Positions 33,228 through 45,409 of a stretch of 64,000 bases of DNA are shown piece after piece. The DNA is from Bryopsis sp. KO-2023 (taxonomy: Eukaryota; Chlorophyta; Ulvophyceae; Bryopsidales; Bryopsidaceae), in the NCBI GenBank assembly GCA_030272585.1, contig BSYQ01000002.1, positions 5,828,001 through 5,892,000 of the forward strand, in the 5' to 3' direction. Positions within the stretch are counted from its first letter, which is position 1. The number at the start of each line of letters is the position of its first letter. Made by a program: the position numbers and the translations under genes. A model generated the notes under the pieces. The model searched no databases. It saw only the letters and a program-made list of their open reading frames with translations, and was not told where the DNA came from.

Positions 33228-34830
33228 ATGCAACAAATTTTTGGCCAGCTAGCAAGCCCCTCCACAACGCCGAAAAAAAAAAGAAGATCATCCGCCTGTG
33301 CGCCCTTTAGCCAGCACCAGAGGGATTTTCGACCTTTGGGGGTCGATTGACCACAAAAAAAGAAAGAGAGACCCCACCGGCACTCTTCCACTGTCATCAA
33401 CTCCAGAAAAAAGCGACCCCTGTCGCCACCCCTGGGCCACCCCTGTTTTTAGCATCTTGGAGGAGCATTGGCGCACGACCACAGCCCCCAGAACTCGGCG
33501 TGACGCACGATCGAGTAGCAGAGCTTCAAGAAACTTGCTTGGAAGTTCGGCTGGAGGTTTTTTCCTATCTTTTCCGGCTGCTCTTTGGTCTTGTTACTTG
33601 TAAGTTTCCGGCAACACAGGGACGAGCGGGGGTGGGGGGATTCTGTTTGTTTTTTTTGCTGGTACTGGGCGTCCTCACAGCTCTTCTGTTTTCGCTTGAA
33701 AAACCTTAATACCAACTGATTTTTCAGCCACCAGCATCAGGCGGGACGCAGCACTACAGGTCTTCCTCCCATTTAAACGGGAACCTCTCTTGTGCTTCAG
33801 GCTTCTTTTTTGCTCGAGGAACTTCTTGAGAATCAGACCTATGAGAAGCTTTGCAACAAATTCAACAGCTGTGGGCGGGCGGACGAATGCTCGCCACACC
33901 ACGCTGTTCCAGGAATGCTTTTCGCTCTTTTCGAGGGCACAACAGGTGCCGACACGCGTTTTTCGGCTCCCCTCTTCCAAACACGAGCAGTACTGTCCCC
34001 ATTCAGACGCTCTCAGTAGGCGTCGAGAGGCGGAAGCTAGGTGCTTGTTTCTGTTTATCGAAACCATGCAAGGCTGTGAACTCCTTGAGGGTTTTTGTAC
34101 CAACACAAGTCATCATGCTGTCAACAGGCGAGAGCGTCGAATGAAAGAACTAGTGGAGATGGCGGCGGAGATCTCGGGCGGGTGAGGTTTTTCGGTTTTT
34201 CACATTTCGTGTGGATGGTTGTGCTCGGTCAGTGAAGAATGTTCAGTCGCTGATGGCGATACATGGCTGTGTGTGCGTGTTTTTCTTGTTCATTTCTTCA
34301 GAGTGATGGAGGGTGCCCAAAACATCATCAAAATCAACAGTGCGTCGGAACTGGAGCGATACTTGTCGACTACATCGCGCAAAAACACGACGACATTAGT
34401 ATATTTCAAATTGTTCTCGTGTCAGACGTGCGCACGCCTTTTCCCAAAGCTCAAGCGAGTTTCTGGGCAAAACCCTGACATCCAGCTCTTGGTGGTAGAC
34501 GTCGGCGGCGCGGACGTCAGGCGGCTGTGTGGGGCGATGGGAATCGTTAAAGTCCCTTTCTTTCAATTCTACAGAAGAGGGGCGCTTATCTCTCAGGGCT
34601 CGTGGAACGAAATTGAAATCCTGAAAGCTTTGGCGGAAGAAAACAACCTGGACGGACCTGGCTGCACCCTGTCGGAGCCAAATTACGAAATGTCTTGTGG
34701 CAGCCGCTGGAAACGCGTGGCGGCGGAGGGTCGAACTGGAAAAAGACAGGGGAATGAGGGGTTGGATGTCTTGATGAACAGCTCTGCGTTGGAGTGGGTT
34801 CCTCTGGAGCCCAGGTCGGAGGAAGAGTAA
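33228..34830 (+). CDS. thioredoxin-fold protein, ACHT-like, seven-exon model
   Basis: Proposed exons: 33228-33341, 33407-33599, 33728-33759, 33801-33945, 34007-34040, 34128-34181 and 34302-34830, giving 366 residues with every junction in phase. The last exon alone encodes a thioredoxin fold: IIKINSASELERYL, then the active-site motif SCQTC (Cys at model residues 231 and 234, codons at 34420 and 34429), then VPFFQFYRRG with the conserved cis-Pro. The KINSA start and PFFxFYRG pattern recall plant and algal atypical Cys/His-rich plastid thioredoxins, so a redox (disulfide reductase) role, possibly in a plastid, is inferred. The upstream 190 residues are mostly helical (VAELQETCLEVRLEVFSYLF; RREAEARRERRMKELVEMAA) and unknown. 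Splice sites are good (T|GTAAGT, GG|GTGAGG, TTCTTCAG) except the first donor (GTCGAT). The stop overlaps an AATAAA signal (TAATAAAA). The start codon is the least certain part. Confidence 0.6.
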
Positions 34831-34839
34831 TAAAACTGT

Positions 34840-35660
34840 TGTGTTTTCTTGGTTGTGTTTTTATCGGTTAAAAAAGGTTTGGAGAGAAAGAAGGGGCTGA
34901 GGGTTAAGTGTTTTTATACACTTGAGAAAAGTTAAAAAAACAGGTTTGGCGAGAAAACAGGACGTGTTGCTAGGGACGGAAGGTGGAGGGGGGGGGCAGA
35001 GACAGGGAAAGGGAAATCGAAAAACACTGAAAAGAGTGTTGTAATTGGATCTATATGCAATCGGCTGGCGGCGCGGGTTTTCGTTTCTCCAAAACAGCAA
35101 CCTGACAACCAAACAGGGTGTTGATTGCGTCATCGCTATTGTGTCGAGTGGCGTCTGCACCTGTAAACGACATCGACCTGTGTGTGTGTGTTGTGTGTGT
35201 GTGTGTGCGGGTGCTGTGGATGCTGGAAGCTGCTGGAAGCTGCTGGAGAGGCTGGAGGGACTGGAGATGCTGGAGGGGCTGGAGGTGTTCGCATCTTTTT
35301 AGTGAAAAGGGGGTGTGAGGGAAGGTCGATCGCGATTATAACAGCGCTGGTGGACAAAGGCCAAAAAAAGGATCGAATCAGAAAAAACAAAGAACCCTTG
35401 TAGGAAACACAAAAGACACCCCTTGTGTGTGGAGCTGGTTTGTTTTGTTTTTTCCGTTCCTATCCACGTGCGCATCCTGCGAAAAAAAACCTGGAGAGAA
35501 AAAAAAAACCGCTGTCAGTTCTTCCACCCTCTTTGTTTTTAGAATCTCACTTTTTTTTCGAAATTACGTGAGCGCGTTTTGCTGTCACCATTCTGGGGTT
35601 TCTTTCTTTACCCCTGTTGGTTTTTTTCTCGGTTTCTTTTTTTTTTCCTTTTTTTCGTTC
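34840..35660. other. intergenic region with TG and GCTGGA repeats
   Basis: It contains a (TG)n run at 35178-35210 and a degenerate 9-bp GCTGGAGGx array at 35217-35290. A minus-strand frame (35120-34861, MTQSTPCLVVRLLFWRNENP) could be an exon but has no splice support. The rest is A/T-tract DNA. Confidence 0.35.
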
Positions 35661-35662
35661 AG

Positions 35663-36829
35663 GGCGCTGACCGCAGAGGAGAAAAAAAATGAAAGCCTGC
35701 GCTCCACTGCCGGCCCCAATCCCCCTGTTCTTTTTGCTGTTTCGATCGCGCTGCGCGTCAGGTGATGGAAACCTCGATTAATTCGAAAACGAGTGAACCC
35801 CAGCGCTGAAAAAAGATGGAAAGGAAAAGGGGTATGCCCGACCAGTGGTCGAAAAAAAAAAAAAACGCAAAGAATTTCGACGGAAAGGAAAGGGGCTCCG
35901 CGGATGGTTTGCTCTGTTCCCCCTCCCTTTTTTTCATTTCCTGTTTTTTTTTTTTTTGAGAATTCTTTTTTCACTGTATTTTTTCGTTCTGATATTTTTT
36001 TTTTTTTTCTTTTCGTTTTGCTGCTCAGGTCGGAAAAGAGAAAGGAAGCTTTCTGTAAGAAAACAGGTTGCCTGTTTTTTTCCTGGAGAATGAATGGTGA
36101 GAAAAAACAATTATGATAAATATTTTTGTCCATTTCTTTTTTTCTTTTGGAAGGGGGCTGGGTGGAAGGAAAATTTTTGATTATTGTAGGAGAAAGAAAT
36201 AATTTCTAGAAAAAAAATTCCGGGAAACAGAAATTTGTTTCAATTTTCTGTAGGTTATTTTTTAAATTTAGATCTCAGAGTATAAGGAATATTTTTCCCC
36301 CTTTAGGTAGACTTCATTGTTTTTTTTTCTTTTCAAGTTTCTATTTTTTTCTATATATATATTTTTTTTCAATTTCCAGCAGTTTGTTTGTTCAATTTTC
36401 TGTGGGTAAAATTTTCTGAATATTGAATTACTTGTATTTTTTTCCCCTTCAGACTTGTTTTGTTTTATTATTTCAACTTTTCGGTGGAATATATTTTTCT
36501 CATTTGAGAGGTTCTGCACATTCCCCTCCCCCCCCTTTTTCCTTTCTAAATTTTCAGTGGATTTTTCTTCCCTTTTTATATTTGAACAGTGTTTATATAT
36601 TTTCTTTTTTGAAATATATTTCATATTTCTCCACAACAAATTAGTTCTCCCTCCTGATTTTTCTAGATGTGAATTTTTTCTGGATGTTCCCTTTTGTACT
36701 TTTTTCAACCTGTTCTTCCCCTCCTCTCCTGGACTTTCATTTTTTTTCAAGTGTGAATTTCTGTTGGGTTTACTTATTTTTTTTCCTTTTGTTTTTTTCT
36801 AGGGGTTTTTCAAGGAGCCCGAAAGAAAG
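35663..36829 (+). CDS. candidate host gene fragment with very small exons
   Basis: Three exon-like blocks lie in T-rich DNA. Block 35663-35761, after TTTTCGTTCAG, reads ALTAEEKKNESLRSTAGPNP then VLFAVSIALRV and ends at CAG|GTGATG. Block 36029-36054, after GCTGCTCAG, continues in phase as SEKRKEAF and ends at T|GTAAGA. Block 36803-36829, after TTTTTTTCTAG, ends at AAAG|GTGATT and can be joined in phase. The first block is strongly coding-like; the others are short enough to be fortuitous. Both ends of the gene are unknown; any 3' continuation would enter the repeat graveyard after 36.9 kb. No domain seen. Confidence 0.35.
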
Positions 36830-36958
36830 GTGATTTGTTTTTCTTCTCAAATTCATGATTTGAATTTTAAATTTTCCACCAACCATTGCATTTTATATTA
36901 ACATATAAAAAATAAGGAAAAACATAATAGTATATTTTTTTTCATCGTTTTTTTTAAA

Positions 36959-36990
36959 TTGTTATCATACTTTTTCTAGTATGATAACAA
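36959..36990. repeat. 13-bp perfect hairpin at the domain edge
   Basis: TTGTTATCATACT and AGTATGATAACAA pair perfectly around a 6-bp T-rich loop. It sits exactly where the A/T-tract gene domain gives way to the right-hand repeat graveyard. Confidence 0.75.
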
Positions 36991-37298
36991 TATATTTACT
37001 AGGGTTATCTAGGGTTATGCCCTAAAACAGAATATAAAAAAGTAACTCGATCACAAGTACCTCGATTTAGTCAGTCATTGCTAATGCCGAATTTGATTAC
37101 TCCCCTACAAAACCCTTGAGACTTTTAAATACTATCGACACCACCCCTACTCTCCTCTGCCAGGTGGAGTCCACCTATCACTTGCTGTGCAAAAAAAAAA
37201 ACCCTTTCGGGAAAGCGTATGAAAGATAACGCAAGACATATCTTGCTTCTTGCTTTTGTGCCGGCCTCGATTCGGTGTTGTTACCTGCTTCGCCCTGA

Positions 37299-37805
37299 CA
37301 CGATTAATAAGAGATTATGAATGAGGTTATTTGTTGCGGCCGTCGCCCCAACACGATTAATAAAAGGTTATGAATGAGGTTATTTGTTACGGCTGTCCGG
37401 TCATTGTCACATTATTATGGTATATAATAAGGTTACATAATGAGGTTGATGTACAAATCTTGCCTCTTGCTTTGATGCCGACCTCGATTTAATGAAGCTT
37501 TTCTGTTGACTTGAAGACGATTGATGAGAGGTTATTAATGGGGCTAGTATATTACATAAGGAGGTAATTGAGGTTAGAAGACATATCTTACCCTTTCCTT
37601 TGTGTCAAACTCGAGTCGATGTTGTTGTTCTTGTCTTTGCCCAACACGATTAATAAGAGATGGTTAACGAGGTTATTATGCTATATAATGAGGTTGATAA
37701 CGTAAATTAAGAAATGTTATAAGGTTAATGAGGTTATATAATGAGGTTAATGAGATTAGACAACGAGGTTAATGATGTCACATAATGAGGTTATTATATA
37801 ATAAG
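37299..37805. repeat. degenerate AATGAGGTTA repeat block
   Basis: The words AATGAGGTTA, AATAAGAGATTA and ATAATGAGGTTA recur about every 15-60 bp. A tandem duplication of about 65 bp (CACGATTAATAAxAGxTTAT...GGTTATTTGTTxCGGC) is seen at 37299-37400. No gene is visible. Confidence 0.7.
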
Positions 37806-37832
37806 GATCTTTTGCGGGAAATGTGAGTTAGG

Positions 37833-39190
37833 CTACCAAAACAATGCTATTGAACACCTAGTAATTAGATAGTTGACGACGTATGGTTGTGGTGTTTTTA
37901 GAGTTATATCAAAGGGGTTGCGTATAGAGAACCCGCTTAGAAATCTGGGTTGATTATGCATGCTAACATGAAAACTACATAGCTTTGTAATCGCGGACGA
38001 CCTCGTATGAATTTGCAAAAAATGGATCGATCGAGTATTCCTACCCAAACCTTGATCAAATTGGGTTGTAGAACGACCAATCACATGGAGGACTTTCACT
38101 CGGAGTTAAATAGGATTATGATTGTTTATCACCCTAATATTATAAATTGACGATGGAATGAAAAAAGAAGGATCGGGTAACGATGACAATATATTAATCT
38201 TAAATTGTATTGTTCAATTATGTCAAGTTTGTCACCATAAAACCGAGTCGTTTTTAACAGGAAAACGTTATCCTAAAAAACTCTTGGTGGTTCTATGGAA
38301 GGTGGTGGTCCTCGTTCTCGAAACATCATGGTATGATAAGTGGAAAGAAAAGTTCAATCTGGGTTTTGTGCTTTGCATACACCATGTTAGCCGTGAGCAC
38401 AAAGATGGAAGTCACCTTCTCAGGCCACTTGGCTGGACGGGGAACAACGGATGCCTTGTGCCTTCGATAGGATGCTTGCAGTACGGGGATAGTTCTTGTA
38501 GTCTCGAAAGTATGGTATAGAACAATATTCCAGTGGGGATAACAGTAATGTACAGCTTAGTGGTGGTGGTGTGAGCGGCTTCGGACATCGATACTAGTGA
38601 GCTAAAATTTCCTGTTGAATACCCGTTCATATGCACGTCTGTTAACACTTCGTGCAAATCTATCCCATTTTGATAGCAGTTCCACACGAGAATTTGTAAA
38701 CTCATTATCTACGAGCTAAGGCCTATGAATATCAACCCTTCCTTACAATATACACAAGCAATACATTTGGGGGGTTCATCCTCAAGGTGATACGATTCCA
38801 ATGATTTTTCGCTATGCCCATATGAAAAGATGCGCCCTCGACATCGTAAGAAATAAAGTTTGCTTTCTTTTAATATGTCAACGGCATCCTTGGAGGCTCT
38901 CAAGCATATCGCTGGCGGTACATCCACGTATTCTTGAAACCCTCGAAGATCTACCTCGAGTGTGTCACACCCTTCTTTCTTCGGAACTAGAAACGTCGAA
39001 CTGAAGTGTTTTGAGTCAGCCTTTGACACACGTGAGGTTGCGTCAATATCAAGTACGTCTTGCAAGTTGCACCAGTCCGCTAGCGCATCTATTGGGATAG
39101 AATAGGCCCTGGTTAAAAATAGAGCCGACGGCGAGGTTTTCCTAATAACCGAGCTCGAGCTGAATCCAACACTTGAGGTGAGCCGCCTAG
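37833..39190 (-). mobile_element. decayed retroelement pol fragment, copy 2
   Basis: Inverted homologue of 11760-13520. The minus strand reads FLVPKKEG, a block that precedes the catalytic region in many LTR-type reverse transcriptases, and further on the same RT-like region as copy 1. It is broken, with several interruptions, and old. It lacks the SINE-bearing insertion present in copy 1 and so supplies the empty site. Ends and LTRs are not identified. Confidence 0.5.
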
Positions 39191-39259
39191 GCTTCTGCAG
39201 CTTGTGAATTTTTGAGCCAAGCTTTTGCCACATGAACATCTTATGAGGGGTCATATGTA

Positions 39260-42200
39260 AAAATTTTACAGTTCAGTGCCCCCGAGACTTTCATGCCACT
39301 ACAAAGGGATTCCTTCTCTTCCTTGAGGAAGGGGCTGATACAGTCCACTCATAACCTCATGGGGTCCACTCTCCGCATTGGTAATTTTGCCCTCAGCCCT
39401 GGTCTGTAGCAACATCAATTGATAAGACTTATTCCAACAAATAAATAAGACAAGTATTGTTGTAGGGGTCGCATGTTTGTTTTTGAACCATGTGGTTCGT
39501 TTCTTTATTTAAGTCGGTGTCTTTACATCGTAGCTGGGATCTTTTCCGGCGTCTTTTATTAGACCATCTCCTTGATTGTTGTTACGGCGACTATTATATT
39601 CATTGCTCATATCATATCGTTGCATTCGGTTCCATTCTCTAATTGTATCCCAAATACGTTATAAGTGAAAGAGCGGCCCGACGGCTGTAACATTAAGTTA
39701 TTTCCTTGCTTGAAAGAGGGATAAGGTGGGCCATTGCCATGAGTGAATCTTCCGAGTAGCTCAATACTTCGAGTCGTTTTTGCTCCTCCGTAATCCAAAT
39801 CAACACACACTTCATCTTATCTCCTCACGAAAATTCCTGGAGGCTCGAAAAATCCTGGTTATGCATACATTTCGGATATAGACCACATACACTTGAGTGC
39901 AATTCCAATTGAGAGCCCTTGAGACTAGCAATGATGTTCATGCTGAGAGATCTCGGTCTGAACATCTTCATTGTCCAAACCACCGGTCCAGATGGTAATG
40001 TGGAGCTCGAGGTCGTTAGGTACTTCCTGTATTGAGTGATCTGGTGTTGAGTGGTCATTTGGACCAAAGCTTCACCAAAAAAAAAAAACCATTTATCCCC
40101 TCGATATAAAGCTCTTACCCTTCGTCCTAAACTTTACGAGTATTAAAAGAATTCACTGAATCAATTGAATCGTCATGTTGAAATATGCATTCGATTCCGA
40201 AAGTAACCAATCTCTTATCTAAATTTAGACAATTTTCGATCTTTGCCAACGCCTCCTCTAGCCAATATTAACACACTCTTTCAGCCTTTGTTTTTGATTA
40301 TACGTAACCTAGAGTCAACGTAGGGCATGATGAAGCCAATTGTTTCTATTCCACCACTTTTCTTTTGTTCGAGCCAATCATGATGTCGTTAACACTACCT
40401 TGCATTTTTTATTAACTTTTTCTTCCCAATCCTTTTCTTCATTTTCATGCGATTGCTGTTCATGCTGTTCGCGTTCTCTTATCCGTATTTCCCTTCCCGA
40501 CATATCGAAGGGGATCTCTTATTTGGTTCCGATCACCTATCAATTTTAGGATGGTGGAAAAACGTACCTGAGAATACTACGTTGTCAACCGAGGAACGAT
40601 TCTTTCAACATTTGGGGTGTAAAGGTCCTCGCATAAGATCTTCGAATCCACATCTAACCACCGGTTCAACAGCATAAGCGAGAAAACCTCGACAAAACAC
40701 GAGAATATACTTAGAGGTCGAAGTTTCTTGGATCATTCCTTGGACCATCTTTATGCACTCGAACAACGTATCTATTTCGAGAAGGTTACGTGTGATATAC
40801 GAAGTAGCATTAACGAGAGCCGATTAAGACAAAAATGCGTCCTCATGTGACTTTGTCCACCTCTATCATTTGCTCGTAGCTTAGGTAACCAAGGGTTTCG
40901 AGATGTCGTTTTTCCCCTTACAAAAGACAACGCTTTCCCTATCAAAGATTGTATAGATGCCACAATCAATGACCAGTGGTCATTGACCACTACGGCACAC
41001 GCTTGAGCAACTCCTTGGAATGTCAGTTGAAAAGCGTCTAACCAAAAACCAGTTTGTTGGGGATATTCAAAACCGTGGTCGATGATGAGGCCTGACATTT
41101 TCGCGAGCTTCAAGAAAGCTATCTTGTACGGCAATCCTGTCCTGCGTTTCGAATGCTTCGTCGTTAGTCACTCCAGTAGCACAAATCTCGTTGATCCACT
41201 CACGCAACGATCTATCTACAAAGGATGGTAACTGCTGTACTGCTTTCTCATCGGTCCAATCCAATGTTCTTTTCCATATTTTCTTTCTTCGCCACATCTT
41301 ATGCAAACAATATAAACCATTAAAAACTAGTAATATCCAAAACTTTAAAACTAGACTTAATATTAATAAATTTCAAGGACCGAGGATGCGCAATTTACAA
41401 GAAAAAAATCGCAGTATATGCTTTTGTGTGTGTCTCTACAAAAACATTGTTACCAAGTAAAAACTATTCTACCTCGTATATAATACTCTTGAATGCCATA
41501 AGAATTGCTATCACCTCTTTTGCGGATTCTTCCCCAAGCTTGGCCTTTTCATATCTTTAAACACTGCATGTGGTGTCTAGGAGTGTTTTACGGCTAGCAC
41601 TATGGTGGTGCATAATACCTTTAAGGAATGTGTTTTGAACGTGTGCTCTTTTTTAAAGATGTTTCGTTTCCTCTGGTTTCGTTTGTTTATATATATCATC
41701 TAACCAAGTATTAATCATAGTCACCTCACTTTCTATTTTACAACACCGGATGTTTTGCCAAGGTGAAACCCGGCGAAACATGATATTGAGAATCGATAGC
41801 TCCCACCCTGTGAATCGTTGAAAAGATACAATATATTTATGTTAATGTTCCTCATCTTTCAGTTCCAACCTTTTTTAAGAAGTCAAGGGTAACACCGAAA
41901 AGACGCTTGCCACAATTGCGCCCACTTGATAACCATCCACCTTATCTAGCACACGAAAAGAGCGATCTACTTCTGAATACAACGTTTCCTTCAATTAGAC
42001 GGAGGGGCAATGTACAATCTTTTGGATAATAGTATTGTGGATAAAAAGAACTCTTCCGATAAACCAACCATAATTATGGAGGTTCAATTTGTGGTAAAAA
42101 AAAGGTGAATGTGACTCATGACTTTGAAGAAATGACTTTATTTTGAATTGAGCAGTGAATTTGGAAAAAAAACACTCTAGGGGCAGAAAAACCCTCTAGT

Positions 42201-44690
42201 TGGTCGATCTCCGGAGACTTGTCCTCTTTCTTTTGGATTTTAGCTCTCCGTTCCTACAGTCGAGTATCTGGAGCTAGGAAAGTGGAGTAAATCCGCCCTA
42301 TTTTTCCCCAGCAATTCTCGTGACCTACAATTAGTGTAGATTCTGTTTTCCTCTAAATCTTCCCCCCCTTCTCTCGGGTAATTAGATTCCGAATGTCGAC
42401 GTTTCCTGGAAATACCTTCAATTGCAGTAGCTGCTCTTACGGCATCAATGAAGTCTTTTGACTTCAACGGTGCAATAGTGTCCTTGATATATTCCGATAT
42501 CCCGTCCAAACACAATGGTCGGATGAACTTTGTTTTCCTTGCCACCAACGTAAACAAACAATTTTACGCGATTAATCAAATGCAAAAGTGGTGATTCAAG
42601 CATGATTAAATCAATGCTAATGTAGAGAACTTTATTGATGATATTTTGGTACGTACACATTCGATATGATGCAAACATTAGGATTGTGTTGGTTCTCTCC
42701 TCTCGTCCTCTAGATCGACCTAACCGGCGGACTCCTGGGTGCGTTCAGGTTGTCTCTCTTCCTCTATGGCGACCTAACCGACAGTTTTATTGATGCCTTC
42801 AGGTTGTCTCTCTTCCTTTATCTAGATCTGCTCGGCGGTTTCCTAACTCTTAACGTAGTTGTTCGCTCTTTCGAACATCAAACCTTCCATTCTTGAAATA
42901 ATAGTATAAAAGTAACTTGATTGATTCAATTATCCTAGTGTTGCATACACCTGGAGCAAAATGACATGATGCATCGCTTCCCTCCGTCTTCATCATTAAT
43001 TTGTTGCTCTTTGCATAGATGGCAGCACGTATTATCGGCAACTCAAGTGTTAATTGATAGCTAATTGAAGAAAGTTTATCGGTTCGAACCTACACCTATA
43101 GGAATCGAACCATGAGTAGCTGTTATGGTGTTCAGAATGCAAAACAATGAAGGAATGAACATAACGTAACAACCTCTCCTTTTCATCCTCCTTTGTCTCT
43201 CAATAACTCTTTTGATTTGGTAAGCTCCCTTCGTTTGATCTTCTTTCATAAGCATGATAATAAAACATACATCGTCTTGGTCTTGCTGCGAGCTTGAAAA
43301 TCTACTACCTATCATCTCCAAGATGATCACCGCATGTGCACTCGTGTCTTGAACATTTGTCCATGGAGATGGATAATCTCCTCCTCGCACTTCCAATGTT
43401 TGATTTTCTTCCCACATCCAAGATCACTAACAACATGAGTCTTTAGGCCTTGGACCAAACTCTCGTGCTTCTTGAGCTAACACTGTCAGCCTAACATCCA
43501 GTACCAGCCCGGGAGTAAGATCAAATCGGCATTCTGTAGCCACCGCTCTACACTTATCTCCTCCTAAGAGGATAATGTTTCCTGTTGACAAGAGACAACG
43601 GTGGACAATGCACTTTCAGGTATAGTAACCCGGGATTATCTTTCGAACAATCGATCTTGCTATTACGTAATTCTTCGAGAACAAATATCCCTTCTAAAAC
43701 AGGTGCAGAAAAACACCCTTACACACTAGTCTCTCACCAACCGTTACCTTGCTTAACTTGCCCAACCTTAGGTTTTATGGTCTCGAGGTGACAACTCGCC
43801 GGAATCGTGTGTCAGTATTTCCAACCCGAAAGCTATCAAACGCAAGGGAAATTAATGTTTGAGCTCACATATTATGTGTCAAGAGTTTTTAGGACGTTTT
43901 CAAAAGTTTGCCCAATTTCATCCCACCTAACCTGGCTTAAAAGAGGCTAAAATCGCCGGACTCGAAGATGTCTAGACGGTTGGACACGATCCTATAACAC
44001 ACACCACAATAATTAACCTTAGAGAAGGAAAAGCAACGCAAGGACGACGATATCGAACATTCTGCGCATTCGATGGGCTCCGAGGTTTTATTCGTCATGT
44101 CATGCGCTTCGCATCCCTACAACCATCCAAAGGAAGAAGCAAAAGATTGATTATTCAAACTCGTGCCTTGTACCAACTTCCGAGGGGAGCCAAAATACGC
44201 GCGACATGTTCCGTGAAACGAGAACACAGATTGGAATTCCCAGGTACGGTCGTCATTTCCCCAAGGCAAGCATAAACACCGGCGCTTTTTGATCCCATCA
44301 AACAGGTCAGGCGCGTCCTGAGTATTTGGAATCTATCCCAGCGGAACCGCATTATGGCTCGCACCCTCTAGCAAGGCGCGATTCTTTTCACGTTCGGCGA
44401 GGAGGTTAAAACACTCCTAGGTTTCAGCGCGAGCCTTCTCGAGCTCAGACTTTTCGATCCCTGTGTTGGGCTGCATGTTTTTTCCTTACTGACTTCTGGT
44501 GTAGAACCTCTCATATACTATTCTTAGCTCATATGTGTTACTGACGAGGTCTCACTTACTACCTTGTGGATTTGTCTCTCCGACGTTGACGCGGATATTT
44601 TCGCGTGGGAGTCTATTAGATACTATCTAATTTAAGGATTATTAACGACACTAACACTAACACGATCGTGAATCGTAATTATGGTACGAT
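39260..44690. other. decayed repeat DNA, no gene
   Basis: Open frames up to about 120 codons occur (for example 41134-40772 minus, 43417-43076 minus, 42557-42240 minus), without recognised domains. A tandem array of about 58 bp (GACCTAACCG...TTCAGGTTGTCTCTCTTCC) lies at 42690-42840. The rest looks like old retroelement sequence in pieces. Confidence 0.35.
42690..42840. repeat. tandem repeat, about 58-bp unit
   Basis: Blocks containing GCGACCTAACCG and TTCAGGTTGTCTCTCTTCC recur two to three times with differences between the units. Confidence 0.7.
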
Positions 44691-44696
44691 AACTTA

Positions 44697-44755
44697 GTCA
44701 ACTGGAGCATGTCTCCAGCTTGTGCGGTCGTGGGTTCGAATTCTGATTCTTCTTG
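44697..44755 (+). repeat. tRNA-derived SINE head
   Basis: A-box-like TTAGTCAACTGGAGCA is followed about 30 bp later by GGGTTCGAATTC, one mismatch from the B-box consensus. No full tRNA cloverleaf can be drawn. Confidence 0.45.
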
Positions 44756-44990
44756 CAAGTGGATACTCTTTGGTTCGTGGTATTCCACGAATATCCTTTC
44801 GTCAATAATAACATAAGAGTAACTACTCTCTTTAGTAATAATTTACTACCTCGTAGTACTAATTTTACTATGCATGTAAAGTATATTTGTAAATTTAATT
44901 ACGAGATAACACCACGGATCTCGCAGCTGCCGCGGATAGTGTGCCTATGGCTCAACGGTGCCGTTATGCTATAAAGGTCGTGCACTGCCT

Positions 44991-45398
44991 CTATAACACC
45001 TTCCATTCATCCTCCGTTGCCATCACCAATAGTACATCGCTTCGAACCGTTTCCGCGGGGCCTACGTCTAAGCGTAGCGTCGGGCTGTGTATTTTGTAAC
45101 TAGCTAGAATATCTCTAGCGTTAGATAAGTTTTTCTCAGGTTCCCATGTGTTCTCTGTTAACAGATTGCCTTTCCATGCGACGAGATATCGTCGTCTAGA
45201 ACCTTTCCCCTTATGGTTGATAATAGCTGGTACTTCGTACTCGATGTTTCCCTCCTCATCTAACTCTCCTTCCGGAGGTTGGACATCCTGTAAGAATTCC
45301 GTATCCCGTACGAATAGTTTCGAGTCGTGAGATGTGGAAGACTGGGTGTGAAAATATCTTACATGATTGAACGAATAAAAATCCCCGAAATTTTGCAT
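44991..45398 (-). mobile_element. Ty3-type chromovirus fossil: integrase C-terminal chromodomain
   Basis: The minus-strand frame contains YEVPAIINHKG...YLVAWKG...ENTWEPEKNL...ILASYK, the standard order of a chromodomain (aromatic and Trp residues, then the ENTWEP block). This domain terminates the integrase of Ty3-type chromoviruses. Upstream (higher coordinates) there is no intact integrase core. The fossil is a fragment of a broken element. Its well-kept chromodomain suggests it is younger than the pol copies at 12 and 38 kb. Confidence 0.75.
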
Positions 45399-45409
45399 GT
45401 GAACTAACG

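Noticed and set aside
37299-37805. CRISPR-like array
   Set aside because: Repeat spacing is irregular, units are degenerate and the genome is eukaryotic.
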